Origin: Methyloligella sp.
GTDB taxonomy: Bacteria > Pseudomonadota > Alphaproteobacteria > Rhizobiales > HXMU1428-3
Assembly: GCA_021604645.1 (NCBI GenBank)
Contig: BQJJ01000007.1
Location: 1-64,000 of the forward strand
DNA length: 64,000 nt
Reading direction: 5' to 3'
This document shows positions 1 to 8,244 of this stretch, piece after piece. The first letter of the stretch is position 1, and the number at the start of each line of letters is the position of its first letter. The notes beneath the pieces are model-generated. The model had not been told where the DNA came from and did not search any database. It worked only from the letters and a program-made list of their open reading frames with translations. The translations under genes were made by a program, and so were the position numbers.

Positions 1-118
1 CTGTAAAAGTTACCACTTCGCAGTCATATTCAGTTTGTAACCACTTCAAGATAATAGAAGTATCCAAACCGCCAGAATAAGCCAGAACGACTTTGTTGAT
101 TTTATTTTTATCGACCAT
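1..118 (-). CDS. argG: argininosuccinate synthase, N-terminal part (cut by window edge)
   Basis: The reverse strand from 118 reads [20 protein letters not shown] and on into SIILKWLQ before leaving the window. The AYSGGLDTS block is the N-type ATP pyrophosphatase P-loop of argininosuccinate synthase, which joins citrulline and aspartate in arginine synthesis using ATP. About 39 residues are visible, so the rest cannot be checked. It lies downstream of rlmN on the same strand, an order I associate with rhizobia; about 380 bases separate it from the preceding gene, so it probably has its own promoter. Confidence 0.93.
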   Translation of the reverse strand, partial: MVDKNKINKVVLAYSGGLDTSIILKWLQTEYDCEVVTFT

Positions 119-337
119 GAAAGAAACCTATTGAAGTTAAAAGGTGAAACTCTGCCCAAATCTCTACAAATGACTATTGATCAGGCTGAGATTAGTAATA
201 GACAAAGCTAATATGAAAATCTTACTAGCAAAGAGTTTAAGCGCGGGCAATGACATAATGCAAAGATCTGATATGTGATTTGTTAAATGAAGGCTAAAGC
301 CTATCGCATTTAGATAGATTTATATCTTTCTTGCCTA

Positions 338-416
338 ACGAAGAAGGAGTAACGCCTCTTCGGCGTTAGGACATGGCCCCTGTGCTTCTAGGCGCAAGCA
401 CCGTCCCTCGGAGGGC
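338..416 (+). repeat. dispersed intergenic repeat family B, copy 1
   Basis: A 79-base element that recurs at 39969-40046. Shared landmarks in order: ACGAAGAAGGAGT, a 7-bp hairpin (TAACGCC, loop TCTTC, GGCGTTA), GACATG, a variable centre containing GGCG, and a CTCGGAGG end. The other copy has TGACGCC/GGCGTCA, so one A-T pair became G-C, which supports a selected hairpin. A second hairpin TGCTT/AAGCA is visible here. The rest of 119-499 holds no gene that I can see. A run of Ts follows at 417-432, so this copy could also end transcription on the + strand. Confidence 0.75.
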
Positions 417-499
417 TTTTCGGTTTTTTAGAGAAAAATAGCCCGTGAAAGAGAAAAACGCGTTCCCTTGAATTCATAAAATGAAGGAACGCCCTAGTC

Positions 500-949
500 C
501 TAAGCTCGGCGCCCGGCAATGAGCCAATAAAGCAGCCCGGCTCCGAAACCGGAAGTTGCAAAAATAACTAAAAAATGTTGGGAGGGCATATCAGTAACTT
601 CTGGGCTCATTACAACATATAAAAGAGGGATAGAGAGCGCGCCAAGACCGCCTGCGATGATATAGAACAATATCGAGCGAATATGGCCAATCTCTCCGAT
701 GGCAGCCACGAGTAGTGCTGGCAATATGGTCAGAGCAGGGTAGAGTGAAAAAACAAAACTAATCGCTCCAAGAAATGTCAAAATCGTCGTCTCTAAATCT
801 GAGGCTTGTGCTTCTGAGCCATAACGTCCGGCTAAATCTTCAGAAAATAAAGTGCTACCAAGATAAGTGAGAATTAGAAACCCAAAGAGAACTGAGAGAA
901 AAAGTCCAAAGCCAACCACAATAATACGGCCTAATATTTTGAAAATCAT
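500..949 (-). CDS. small integral membrane protein, function unknown
   Basis: 149 residues with about four hydrophobic segments (roughly residues 8-32, 56-82, 88-110 and 124-145) and short polar loops, so very probably an inner-membrane protein. I recognise no catalytic or binding motif. It follows rlmN on the same strand with a 45-base gap and could be cotranscribed with it. A membrane protein between rlmN and argG fits rhizobial gene order, but I cannot assign a function. The start is the ATG at 949; base composition is like its neighbours. Confidence 0.8.
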   Translation of the reverse strand: MIFKILGRIIVVGFGLFLSVLFGFLILTYLGSTLFSEDLAGRYGSEAQASDLETTILTFLGAISFVFSLYPALTILPALLVAAIGEIGHIRSILFYIIAGGLGALSIPLLYVVMSPEVTDMPSQHFLVIFATSGFGAGLLYWLIAGRRA

Positions 950-994
950 CTAAATCAATCTTTCAACTATATGAGTTCAAGGCACAATGAGGAC

Positions 995-2221
995 TTATTC
1001 AGCATCAACCGGTGAGTTAATTGGCGCTTCAGCTTCAGCAACAACCTTAGATAAAGTCTCTGAGGGCTCATAGCCTGCAATTTTATTAAGGTCACCATCA
1101 CTAGCCCTTAACTTCTCACTCAATGATTTCAGCTGACCACACGCGGCCATAATATCCCTCCCACGAGGCGTGCGAACAGGGCTCGCATAACCAGCCTTAT
1201 TCACAATTTCAGCAAAAGCTTCAATTTGCTCCCAATCAGAACATTCATAGGGGCTGCCAGGCCAGGGGTTAAAAGGAATGAGATTAATTTTCGCGGGAAT
1301 TCCGGCAAGTAAGCGAACCAGCTCCTTGGCATCTGCCAAACTATCATTCACTCCTTTGAGCATTACATATTCAAAGGTAATGCGCCGAGCATTGGATGCA
1401 CCTGGGTAATTCCGGCACGCATCAAGCAATTCAGCAATTTTATATTTCTTATTGATAGGAACCAATATATCGCGCAAATCATCACGCACTGCATGAAGAG
1501 AGATAGCCAACATCACATTGATCTCGTCGCCGCATTTTTTAATTTCAGGCACAAGACCAGAGGTCGAAAGCGTAATTTTCCGCCGTGAAAAACTAAGTCC
1601 ATCATCATCCATGGCAAGCTTCATCGCTGCTTTAACATTCTCAAAATTATAAAGCGGTTCCCCCATTCCCATGAGAACAATGTTTGTAATCTTGCGGTCT
1701 GCGTCGGGTAATCCAGTTTTATCATCAGCTTCAGCCTCAGGCCAATCTCCGATGCGATCTTTGGCAAGCATGATTTGAGCAATGATTTCACCTGCTGTCA
1801 GGTTGCGAACCAGGCGCTGGGTCCCCGTGTGACAAAAACTACAATTAAGCGTGCAACCAATTTGACTAGAAATACAAAGCGTCCCCCGGTCACTTTCAGG
1901 TATGTAAACACATTCAACTTCAGGCGCTTTTTCACGTGGATTAAGCGGTTTTAGAGCCATCAACCATTTGCGCGTACCGTCAACAGAAATTTGCTCGGAA
2001 ACAATATCAGGGCGCTCAATTGTGAAATGTTCTTTTAACTCTTCGCGCAGACTAAGCGACATGGTGGTCATGTCATTAAAGTCAGTCGTCCCTCTAAAAT
2101 AGAGCCAGTGCCAAAGTTGATTGGCACGCATACCTAATTGCTTCTCTTTAACCCCTATAGTGGCAAGAGCGGATTGAACGTCTTCTTTTGAAAGCCCAAG
2201 CAAGGGAGTTAATTCGGTCAT
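995..2221 (-). CDS. rlmN: dual-specificity 23S rRNA/tRNA adenine-C2 methyltransferase RlmN
   Basis: Radical SAM enzyme that methylates C2 of A2503 in 23S rRNA and A37 in some tRNAs. The cluster motif CTLNCSFC (CX3CX2C) lies near residue 125, the GMGEPLYN block follows, and a conserved methyl-carrier cysteine lies near the C-terminus (MAACGQL). The N-terminal [14 protein letters not shown] segment is typical of RlmN. I chose the ATG at 2221 (408 aa); an in-frame TTG at 2239 would add six residues. The tail past about residue 385 is acidic and family-variable. It is probably expressed with the membrane gene downstream. Confidence 0.97.
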   Translation of the reverse strand: MTELTPLLGLSKEDVQSALATIGVKEKQLGMRANQLWHWLYFRGTTDFNDMTTMSLSLREELKEHFTIERPDIVSEQISVDGTRKWLMALKPLNPREKAPEVECVYIPESDRGTLCISSQIGCTLNCSFCHTGTQRLVRNLTAGEIIAQIMLAKDRIGDWPEAEADDKTGLPDADRKITNIVLMGMGEPLYNFENVKAAMKLAMDDDGLSFSRRKITLSTSGLVPEIKKCGDEINVMLAISLHAVRDDLRDILVPINKKYKIAELLDACRNYPGASNARRITFEYVMLKGVNDSLADAKELVRLLAGIPAKINLIPFNPWPGSPYECSDWEQIEAFAEIVNKAGYASPVRTPRGRDIMAACGQLKSLSEKLRASDGDLNKIAGYEPSETLSKVVAEAEAPINSPVDAE

Positions 2222-2350
2222 AAAAAGTGTCTTTATCAATGTGGTTTAACTGAGCTGAGTATATACAATTCGAGAAAAAAGTCGAAATCACTAAAATACT
2301 CAGATTATTTGCTTCATAATTTAAAAGGAGCAATTTGTTCGTAAATACAA

Positions 2351-2385
2351 ATGAGCCCACTTTAATAGATCTAAAGTGAGCTCAT
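2351..2385. terminator. strong hairpin downstream of the IalB-family gene
   Basis: A near-perfect inverted repeat (ATGAGCcCACTTTA / TAAAGTGaGCTCAT) with a 7-base loop sits 36 bases past the stop codon of the leftward IalB-family gene. The T-tract after it on the reverse strand is short, so it may act as a terminator or as a 3'-end stabiliser. Confidence 0.5.
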
Positions 2386-2421
2386 ATAATGAATGAATTT
2401 ACAGGAGATAAGCTCTAAACG

Positions 2422-2952
2422 CTAGTTACAGGCGCTCTTCGTAGCCTTGAGAGCAGCAGTAATTCCAGAAAGAGAGTATATATCGGTCGTATTCGTGCCT
2501 CTCTTAGATGTACCTTTAATCACCATCTTGGATCCAGCTCTCATAGCGGCAAGTAAGTTATTCTCTAAGCTTGAATGGATATAAGCTCGCTCACCTTTAT
2601 CATAAAGAGTAAAGTTCTTGGCACCAATGGTGATGGATGGTGTTGATTGAGCTTTCAATGGATATCCCAGTTTCACACTCACTTCTTCACGAACCTTAAA
2701 TTTAGGCCATGTAGTTATATAAAAGAAGATGTCACCACGTTTCACATTTTTAGGCTCAATGTCTTTAGGAGTAGAAGCCGCAAAGCAAAGCGTTCCATCT
2801 TTGGTTTTTGCTTTATAAACGGTCCAATCATTAAAGCGCTTAACAACAGTACTATCTGCAGCATGAGCAGCAATGTTGGCTCCCATTATGAATAAAGAAG
2901 AGATAAGAGCTCCGAGCAGTGAGCGAGTAAATCTTTTGAACAGAACCTGCAT
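2422..2952 (-). CDS. invasion-associated locus B (IalB) family periplasmic protein
   Basis: 176 residues with a clear signal peptide (basic start, hydrophobic residues 12-27, AHA-A cleavage near residue 31). The mature part has the IalB-family pattern: FNDWTVY at the start, CFAAS, then GDIFFYITTWPKFKVREEVS and a run of beta strands. The family is named after Bartonella IalB but is widespread in non-pathogenic alphaproteobacteria, so no role in invasion should be inferred. Two cysteines (near residues 56 and 175) could form a disulfide. Start is the ATG at 2952. It is divergent from the oxidoreductase at 3200, with promoters presumably in the 247-base gap. Confidence 0.88.
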   Translation of the reverse strand: MQVLFKRFTRSLLGALISSLFIMGANIAAHAADSTVVKRFNDWTVYKAKTKDGTLCFAASTPKDIEPKNVKRGDIFFYITTWPKFKVREEVSVKLGYPLKAQSTPSITIGAKNFTLYDKGERAYIHSSLENNLLAAMRAGSKMVIKGTSKRGTNTTDIYSLSGITAALKATKSACN

Positions 2953-3199
2953 AAATCACATCCTAAATTAGTTTAATTCCCGATATTGCTGCAAACATAT
3001 ACAACATTTTGAACGAAAAACACCAGTCTTGCACTTGATTTTTCTTAAGAAACTATATTCTAACACTTAAAAGCAGCCAAATAACAACATCAAGCTGTAT
3101 GAAATGACTTTTGGCTGGTCAAATAGACGAAATTTTATAAACTAAAAAAAATCTTCCAAGTAAGATGTTTCTCATAAAAACAAAGAAAGTAACCAGCCA

Positions 3200-4183
3200 A
3201 TGAAAGCCATCATCTGTAATGACTTGACCGGATATCAAGATCTCTCCTTAGAAACCATAGAGGGACCTAAAGAAATTGCAGACAATGAAGTGATTGTAGA
3301 TGTTCATATGGCAGCTCTAAATTTCTTTGATACATTGATTACACGCGGTAAATATCAGTTCAAACCAGACTTGCCATTTTCCCCTGGCGGAGAGATTTCG
3401 GGCAAAATAACCCAAAAAGGTAGCTCTGTAACCGGTTTTGAAGTTGGCGATAGGGTGATGGCCTATATTGGCCATGGCGGCATTCGTGAGCAAGTCGTAG
3501 TGACTAAAAAACAATTGGTCAAATTGCCAAGTGACGTCTCTGATGAGGTAGCAGCAAGTCTTTCCATTACTTACGGCACTGCTATGCATGGACTGATGGA
3601 CCAGGCCGATTTTAAAAAAGGTGACTTAGTTGCCGTCTTAGGTGCAGCAGGTGGCGCTGGGCTGGCAGCTGTTGAAATCGCAAAAGCAATGGACCTGGCC
3701 CCAATTGCCATTGCATCAAGCGAAGACAAAATCAACTTGGCAAAAGAGCATGGCGCTGTAGACGGCGTTCTTTCAACTATACCTGACCTCAAAACAAAAT
3801 TAAAAAGCCTGAACAATAACAGTGGGCTTGATGGTGTTTATGATTGTGTCGGTGGTGACCTGGCAGAGCCAAGTCTTCGCGCTTTGAAGTGGAAAGGACG
3901 TTATCTGGTTGTAGGCTTTGCTGCAGGAGAAATTCCCAAAATACCTTTGAACTTAATTATGTTGAAAGGTATCCACGTCTCAGGTGTTTTTTGGGGGCGG
4001 TTCATAGAGGAACAACCAAAAGATTTTCAAGATCATATGAGGCAACTACTGGCCTGGTGTCAGGAGGGAAAGTTGAGCCCACATATTGAAAGCGTTTATC
4101 CTATTGAAAAAACGGTTGAAGCGCTGAGTATCATTGCAGACCGGAAAGCTACGGGTAAAATTTTAATCCAGGTAAAATCATAA
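3200..4183 (+). CDS. NADPH:quinone oxidoreductase, zinc-independent MDR family
   Basis: 327 residues, the normal size for quinone oxidoreductase (Qor) proteins. The N-terminal GroES-like half shows AALNFFDTLITRG and PFSPGGEISG; the Rossmann half has VAVLGAAGGAGLAAVEIAK, which fits an NADPH-binding glycine-rich loop, then GVYDCVGGD. The cysteines and histidines that bind zinc in alcohol dehydrogenases are absent, as in the Qor subgroup. Predicted cytosolic enzyme reducing quinones or enone-type substrates; the true substrate is unknown. Divergent from the IalB-family gene and convergent with the DUF1232 gene. Start is the ATG at 3200. Confidence 0.9.
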   Translation: MKAIICNDLTGYQDLSLETIEGPKEIADNEVIVDVHMAALNFFDTLITRGKYQFKPDLPFSPGGEISGKITQKGSSVTGFEVGDRVMAYIGHGGIREQVVVTKKQLVKLPSDVSDEVAASLSITYGTAMHGLMDQADFKKGDLVAVLGAAGGAGLAAVEIAKAMDLAPIAIASSEDKINLAKEHGAVDGVLSTIPDLKTKLKSLNNNSGLDGVYDCVGGDLAEPSLRALKWKGRYLVVGFAAGEIPKIPLNLIMLKGIHVSGVFWGRFIEEQPKDFQDHMRQLLAWCQEGKLSPHIESVYPIEKTVEALSIIADRKATGKILIQVKS

Positions 4184-4255
4184 TAAATTAGGAGGCAGCT
4201 TGGTGCTTCTTAGTTAAGTTGATTGCTAAAAAAGGACAAATGGATTTAAGAAGCC

Positions 4256-4600
4256 TTAGGCGTTCTTTTGTAGGTCTTCTTCAGTGATTTGAAAAAGATC
4301 TAAAGCTTGTTGTCTGTGATGTGGCTTAATGTGAGAATGAGCATATTTATAAGCCATATAAATGATGGCAATATCATCAAGTGCTCCTATTCCCATTAGA
4401 ATGAGAAAGACATCAGGAATGAGATCAACGGGAAAAGCCAAGTAAAACAAGGCAAACAAACCAAAGAAACGGACACCAGTTGGAGTTTCTTTGTCAATTG
4501 CACAATAAAACAGGGAGGCTGTTGGCATAATACCCGGAATTCTGCCGACAAATTGTAAAAAACCATTTTTTGTCGTTGATTTTTCATCCGGATTAGTCAT
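4256..4600 (-). CDS. DUF1232 (YkvA-type) small membrane protein
   Basis: 114 residues. The central segment from about residue 38 to 85 (TPTGVRFFGLFALFYLAFPV, then DLIPDVFLILMGIGALDD) carries the P(V/I)DLIPD signature of DUF1232, a short helical domain with one or two membrane-inserted segments. No biochemical role is established for the family. The gene is convergent with the quinone oxidoreductase and monocistronic. Start is the ATG at 4600. Confidence 0.9.
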   Translation of the reverse strand: MTNPDEKSTTKNGFLQFVGRIPGIMPTASLFYCAIDKETPTGVRFFGLFALFYLAFPVDLIPDVFLILMGIGALDDIAIIYMAYKYAHSHIKPHHRQQALDLFQITEEDLQKNA

Positions 4601-5093
4601 AAAAAAGCTCCTAGAATATATTGCGCTAGCTTAGTGTTCATTTTCTACGTTAGTAAGGATATAACCATTGATGAGATTTATACAAATCTATTTAATGGCG
4701 AGTACAACATATTCGCACCATTTAATAACATTCTACCATTTTATCAAAAATATCTCTTAACTTAATGAAAAACAGTAAAAAAACACTAGTGTTGTAGCTG
4801 TTGATTTGCTAGCGTGCGATTAACAACGCTTATTAACTGTTTGTTAAGACTGTTTTATGGGGCTAAAAAACTCTAAGATACGGTCAGTAAGGTTAATGAG
4901 AGTTGTTCTCGTGTGTTGAAGGTCTCTTAAGGGCTCATTATGCCATCTCAGAGCTAGCTTGCTCAATGAAATAGATGGTCAGATAAAACATAAGAGAGTG
5001 TATAGAAGGTGTGAATTCGGGTGCATAGGTGATCAAAAAAGTGAGGGCTTTTTAGGTTATCGGTGAGTTTAAAGAGTTTGAGGACAGCAAAAC
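4601..5093. other. intergenic region upstream of the DUF2865 gene
   Basis: 493 bases between divergent genes. I find no open frame with coding character, no tRNA and no strong hairpin. It is AT-rich to about 4760 and richer in GAG/CTC-type sequence after 4890, and presumably holds the promoters of both flanking genes. Confidence 0.5.
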
Positions 5094-6152
5094 ATGACTG
5101 TAGATCTAAGTACAGTAAATGAGGGTAACATGTGTGAGAAGCGCAACTCTAAATCAAGAAAATATTTAAAAATGCAAATTACTTGCATGGCTTTCCTGAC
5201 ATCCATTGCATTAGCTTGTTTTTCAATAGTCTCCCCTCTACAAGCGGCAACTTCTGAGCAGGCCGGTATAAGCATCCAGGGCCATTACATAAAAACCGTG
5301 GGCGTGCCTAACTCTATGCAAAAATACGTCAGAGTCGCAGATGCGGATTTTGGTTTTTTCAACCCTTATGCAACAAGTGTGAAAAAGAAGAGATACAAAA
5401 AATATAAATACAAAAAGAAAACCAAAGCACACAATAAATATAAAGTTAAAGCTCCAAAATATGCACTTGGGATTAAGAACCCTAAGGCTTATCTTAAGAC
5501 CTACAATTATAATGGAGGTCTTAATAATCCATACTTTGATGATACAGATAAATACATAATCAGGAAAAAACGGAGTAAGAGAATAAAAGGTTCTGGTGCA
5601 TATAGAACCATGTGCGTTCGTTTAAGAGATGGCTTTTATTGGCCGATTAGTTTCGCCAGAAGCAAAGCTGATTTCAGAAAAGATCGGATTAAATGCCAAA
5701 AAAGCTGCTCAGGTAAAGTGCGTCTGTTCTATTATCGTAATACGAGCGATGATTTATCAGGCATGCGAGATTTGAAAGGCAAACGTTATAGTTCTTTAAA
5801 AACAGCATTTCTTTATCGCAAAAAATATGTAAAAGGTGCGAATTGTAAGCCAAAACCGTGGAGCGCTGAAGCAAAAGCAGTTCATAAGAAATATGCTATT
5901 CTTGACGCTGAAAAGAAGCGCCGCATGCATATTGCTCAGTCTAAACGGGCAGAAAATTTAAGAGTTGCAGCACTTACATCCAAGAAGAAATATAGAAGGT
6001 TAAAGGCCAAATATGCGCGGACGTTAAATACAGCCGTAAAAAAAGCAAGACGTTCGAAAAAGGCCAGATATCGTAGAAAAGTTGCCCGTATTTATAAGCG
6101 TAAGAAAGTTTATAGACCTAAAAAATATAGCTATCAATATAGCAGTTGGTAG
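5094..6152 (+). CDS. DUF2865 domain secreted protein, extremely basic
   Basis: 352 residues. A hydrophobic signal segment spans about residues 26-44 with a likely PLQA-A cleavage. The centre (roughly residues 165-265) has the DUF2865 pattern: YRTMCVRLRDGFYWPISF, CQKSCSG, RLFYYRN, SLKTAFLYRKKYVKG and a following cysteine, giving conserved cysteines likely paired in the periplasm. The regions on both sides are crowded with Lys, Arg and Tyr (many KYK and KKRR stretches), giving a very high pI. Function unknown; the family is mostly rhizobial. Start is uncertain: ATG 5094 has GAGGA nine bases upstream, and ATG 5130 would give a more usual signal peptide. Confidence 0.85.
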   Translation: MTVDLSTVNEGNMCEKRNSKSRKYLKMQITCMAFLTSIALACFSIVSPLQAATSEQAGISIQGHYIKTVGVPNSMQKYVRVADADFGFFNPYATSVKKKRYKKYKYKKKTKAHNKYKVKAPKYALGIKNPKAYLKTYNYNGGLNNPYFDDTDKYIIRKKRSKRIKGSGAYRTMCVRLRDGFYWPISFARSKADFRKDRIKCQKSCSGKVRLFYYRNTSDDLSGMRDLKGKRYSSLKTAFLYRKKYVKGANCKPKPWSAEAKAVHKKYAILDAEKKRRMHIAQSKRAENLRVAALTSKKKYRRLKAKYARTLNTAVKKARRSKKARYRRKVARIYKRKKVYRPKKYSYQYSSW

Positions 6153-6176
6153 AGCTTAAATAGTTGGTCCAAAATT

Positions 6177-6241
6177 GAAAAGGCCAGATAATTAAGACCA
6201 CTCAGACAACAGTTCTGCAGAGTCTATTATCGGGCCTTTTC
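6177..6241. terminator. long bidirectional terminator between convergent genes
   Basis: Arms GAAAAGGCCAGATAAT and ATTATCGGGCCTTTTC match at 15 of 16 positions around a 33-base loop that itself can pair AGAC with GTCT. A-rich and T-rich flanks let it work both ways. The right arm runs into the last codons of the leftward pterin dehydratase gene. Confidence 0.75.
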
Positions 6242-6526
6242 CATAAATTGAGCCAGTTTAATATCTTTAGATGTAATGCCACCAGCATCATGAGTGGTTA
6301 AGGCAACATCCACTCTGTTCCAAACGTTAAACCATTCTGGGTGATGATTTGCTTTTTCTGCGTAAAGCGCAACTTTCGTCATCCACGAAAAAGCTTCATT
6401 AAAATCTTTGAATTTAAAAGTTTTTATGAGGGTGCGGCGATTTTGATCGTTTTCCCACCCATCCATTTCATCCAAAAAGTTGGTAATCTCATCTAAATTG
6501 ATTAAGCTCAATGTTGATAACTCCAT
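6227..6526 (-). CDS. phhB: 4a-hydroxytetrahydrobiopterin (pterin-4a-carbinolamine) dehydratase
   Basis: 99 residues, the full length of the PCD/DCoH family. The active-site block [20 protein letters not shown], with the H-H-P-E-W core, sits at about residues 57-77, followed by [15 protein letters not shown]. The enzyme dehydrates 4a-hydroxytetrahydropterin to the quinonoid form for recycling. No phenylalanine hydroxylase or other pterin enzyme lies nearby, so its partner here is unknown; a role with molybdopterin or in general pterin housekeeping is possible. Its stop codon lies inside a bidirectional terminator. Confidence 0.95.
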   Translation of the reverse strand: MELSTLSLINLDEITNFLDEMDGWENDQNRRTLIKTFKFKDFNEAFSWMTKVALYAEKANHHPEWFNVWNRVDVALTTHDAGGITSKDIKLAQFMEKAR

Positions 6527-6615
6527 TTATGTGTAAAGAAAATTAATTTTATCACAAATCAAAGTTATTGTGTTGAATGAACTGACCGCAAATGTCGGTT
6601 AAGAGTGGATGCTCC

Positions 6616-6752
6616 GCGCCGGTTACCTGTGGGCAACCTGAAGCCGCAACTAACGCGCCGGTTGCTTGTGGGCAACCTGAAGGCGCAACTAAAAAAGAGC
6701 ATCTGAAGCACAACTAAAGTGCGGATGCTTTGTGGGCATCTGAAGCACAACA
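6616..6752 (+). repeat. dispersed intergenic repeat family A, array of about four units
   Basis: Tandem units, each a short hairpin followed by TGAAG and a CAACTAA-type tail. Unit 1 (6616) has GGTTAC/GCAACC, unit 2 (6655) GGTTGC with loop TTGTGG and GCAACC, unit 3 (about 6698) is only the second half, and unit 4 (6721) has GGATGC/GCATCT, where the pairing is kept by changed bases. The array ends 17 bases before the ATG of the phosphatase gene, so it probably lies in that gene's 5' leader. Related copies are at 21609-21684 and 39892-40118. Confidence 0.8.
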
Positions 6753-6768
6753 AGAGAGAGGGGTAAAA

Positions 6769-7266
6769 ATGGAGAAACGATCAATTCTCTTTGTATGTCT
6801 TGGCAACATATGTCGCTCGCCAGTTGCTGAAGGTGTTTTTCGAAAAAAAGCACAAGAAGCTAATATTCTTGACCGCTTAATCGTAGACAGCGCTGGCACG
6901 GCTGCATGGCATGTTGGTAAATCTCCAGATGAGAGAATGATGGCCGCTGCAGATATGCGAGGCTATGACTTAAGCTCACTACGGGCAAGACAGGCCACAG
7001 CCGATGATTTTGAAAAATTCGATCACATATTGGCGATGGATACAGATAATTTATACAGCCTACAAGATATCAGCCCTGAAACAGGAAAAGCAGATTTAAG
7101 ATTATTTCTCAACTATGCTCCAAATAGAAAAGAAAGTGATGTTCCAGATCCGTATTATGGCAAGGTAGAGGGCTTTAATCACGTGATAGATCTGGTTGAA
7201 GAAGCCTCTGAGGGACTACTCGCCAAAATCAAAAAAGAACTCAGTGAGCAAAACATCAGTTCGTGA
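6769..7266 (+). CDS. low-molecular-weight protein tyrosine phosphatase
   Basis: 165 residues. The P-loop CLGNICRSP (C10-X5-R16) sits at the very N-terminus as in all LMW-PTPs, and the general-acid loop VPDPYYG is near residue 124. It hydrolyses phosphotyrosine (the arsenate reductase relatives lack this pair of motifs). I chose ATG 6769, which has GAGAGAGG eight to fifteen bases upstream; a longer in-frame start at TTG 6730 lies inside the repeat array and would add 13 unconserved residues. Substrate unknown; no tyrosine kinase is adjacent. Confidence 0.93.
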   Translation: MEKRSILFVCLGNICRSPVAEGVFRKKAQEANILDRLIVDSAGTAAWHVGKSPDERMMAAADMRGYDLSSLRARQATADDFEKFDHILAMDTDNLYSLQDISPETGKADLRLFLNYAPNRKESDVPDPYYGKVEGFNHVIDLVEEASEGLLAKIKKELSEQNISS

Positions 7267-7301
7267 AACAAATAATAAAACCTTGATCTAAAAACTAACG
7301 T

Positions 7302-7838
7302 TCAATCTAGCAATTCATAACTCTGCTCTATGATATAAGGGCCGCCACCTCGTGAAGCCTTGGCAGAATAAAGCTCAAAAGAAGATACCTCAAATTCAAG
7401 TGATTGAAATCGACTATGATCTATGAGGTAGGTCCCAACATCACTTGTTTGCCCTGGTTTGAACCGAGCTAAAGTAACATGAGGGATAAACTTCCTCCTC
7501 TCAGCCTTTAACCCTAGTCTCTGTGCCATAATTTCATGTGAGGAATGCAGCTGCTCTAATGCGCTCGATTTCTCAACCCCAGCCCAAATCATACGAGGTC
7601 GGTCATTACCGAAAACCCCAACTGATTTTAGTTGTAATGAGAAGGGAGCTGTAGAAATTTGAGTAAATCCATCAGCAAGGTCATTTGCTAAATCATCATC
7701 GACATCACCAATAAATCTCAAGGTAATATGAAAATCATGGGGCTCAATCCAGCGAGCACCCAATAGACCATATTGAATGAGAGTAAGCTGATCGCAAATA
7801 GAAGAGGGTATTTTTATCCCTGTAAATAAACGCGGCAT
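7302..7838 (-). CDS. thpR: RNA 2',3'-cyclic phosphodiesterase (2'-5' RNA ligase family)
   Basis: 178 residues with both catalytic HxTx motifs of the 2H phosphoesterase fold: HITL at residue 37 and HVTL at residue 120. The opening MPRLFTGIKIP matches the usual start of the family, so I place the start at ATG 7838 although the frame is open further upstream. It opens 2',3'-cyclic phosphates at RNA ends to 2'-phosphates; the physiological role in bacteria is not settled. Convergent with the phosphatase gene; no operon partner. Confidence 0.92.
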   Translation of the reverse strand: MPRLFTGIKIPSSICDQLTLIQYGLLGARWIEPHDFHITLRFIGDVDDDLANDLADGFTQISTAPFSLQLKSVGVFGNDRPRMIWAGVEKSSALEQLHSSHEIMAQRLGLKAERRKFIPHVTLARFKPGQTSDVGTYLIDHSRFQSLEFEVSSFELYSAKASRGGGPYIIEQSYELLD

Positions 7839-8086
7839 AGATGGTGCAATTCTTTTAGATAAATTAAGAAAATATTGTAAATTGTGAAAAGTGTGGAGAA
7901 AACTCAACATCAAATCTAAGAGATATTTCAAAATTAAACAGCTTTTGGAACAATTAATACTTTTTAAAGCTTAGTTTAAAAATAAAATATAAAAAGTCGC
8001 AGGTACAGCACTTGAAATGAGGGCGTAGAAACTCCATATTAGCGTAGAAAGCTGAATTGCGTTTAAATTCCTTAAATAAGACAATT

Positions 8087-8151
8087 TTATAAGAGAAATG
8101 ACTTTATAAGGCAAAATTTACATAATATCTTATAAATAGAAGATCTTATAA
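8087..8151. promoter_or_regulatory. symmetric array of four TTATAAG boxes upstream of the Bax-inhibitor-like gene
   Basis: TTATAAG occurs at 8087 and 8104, and its reverse complement CTTATAA at 8129 and 8145. The layout is two forward boxes 17 bp apart, an 18-base centre, then two inverted boxes 16 bp apart, a nearly perfect large dyad. It ends 94 bp before the ATG at 8245. This suggests an operator for a dimeric or tetrameric regulator, but I know no regulator with this site. The remainder of 7839-8244 shows no gene. Confidence 0.4.
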
Positions 8152-8244
8152 ATCTGATCTACTGAACTCAGCTAGGTCAAGTAAATGTAATCAAGCAAAC
8201 AAAGTTTTAGTTTAATAGATGGCAAATATTTAAAGGATACAAAC

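Noticed and set aside
6730..6768. Upstream TTG start for the tyrosine phosphatase
   Set aside because: The extra residues are encoded by the repeat array, and an ATG with a purine-rich site fits the family length.
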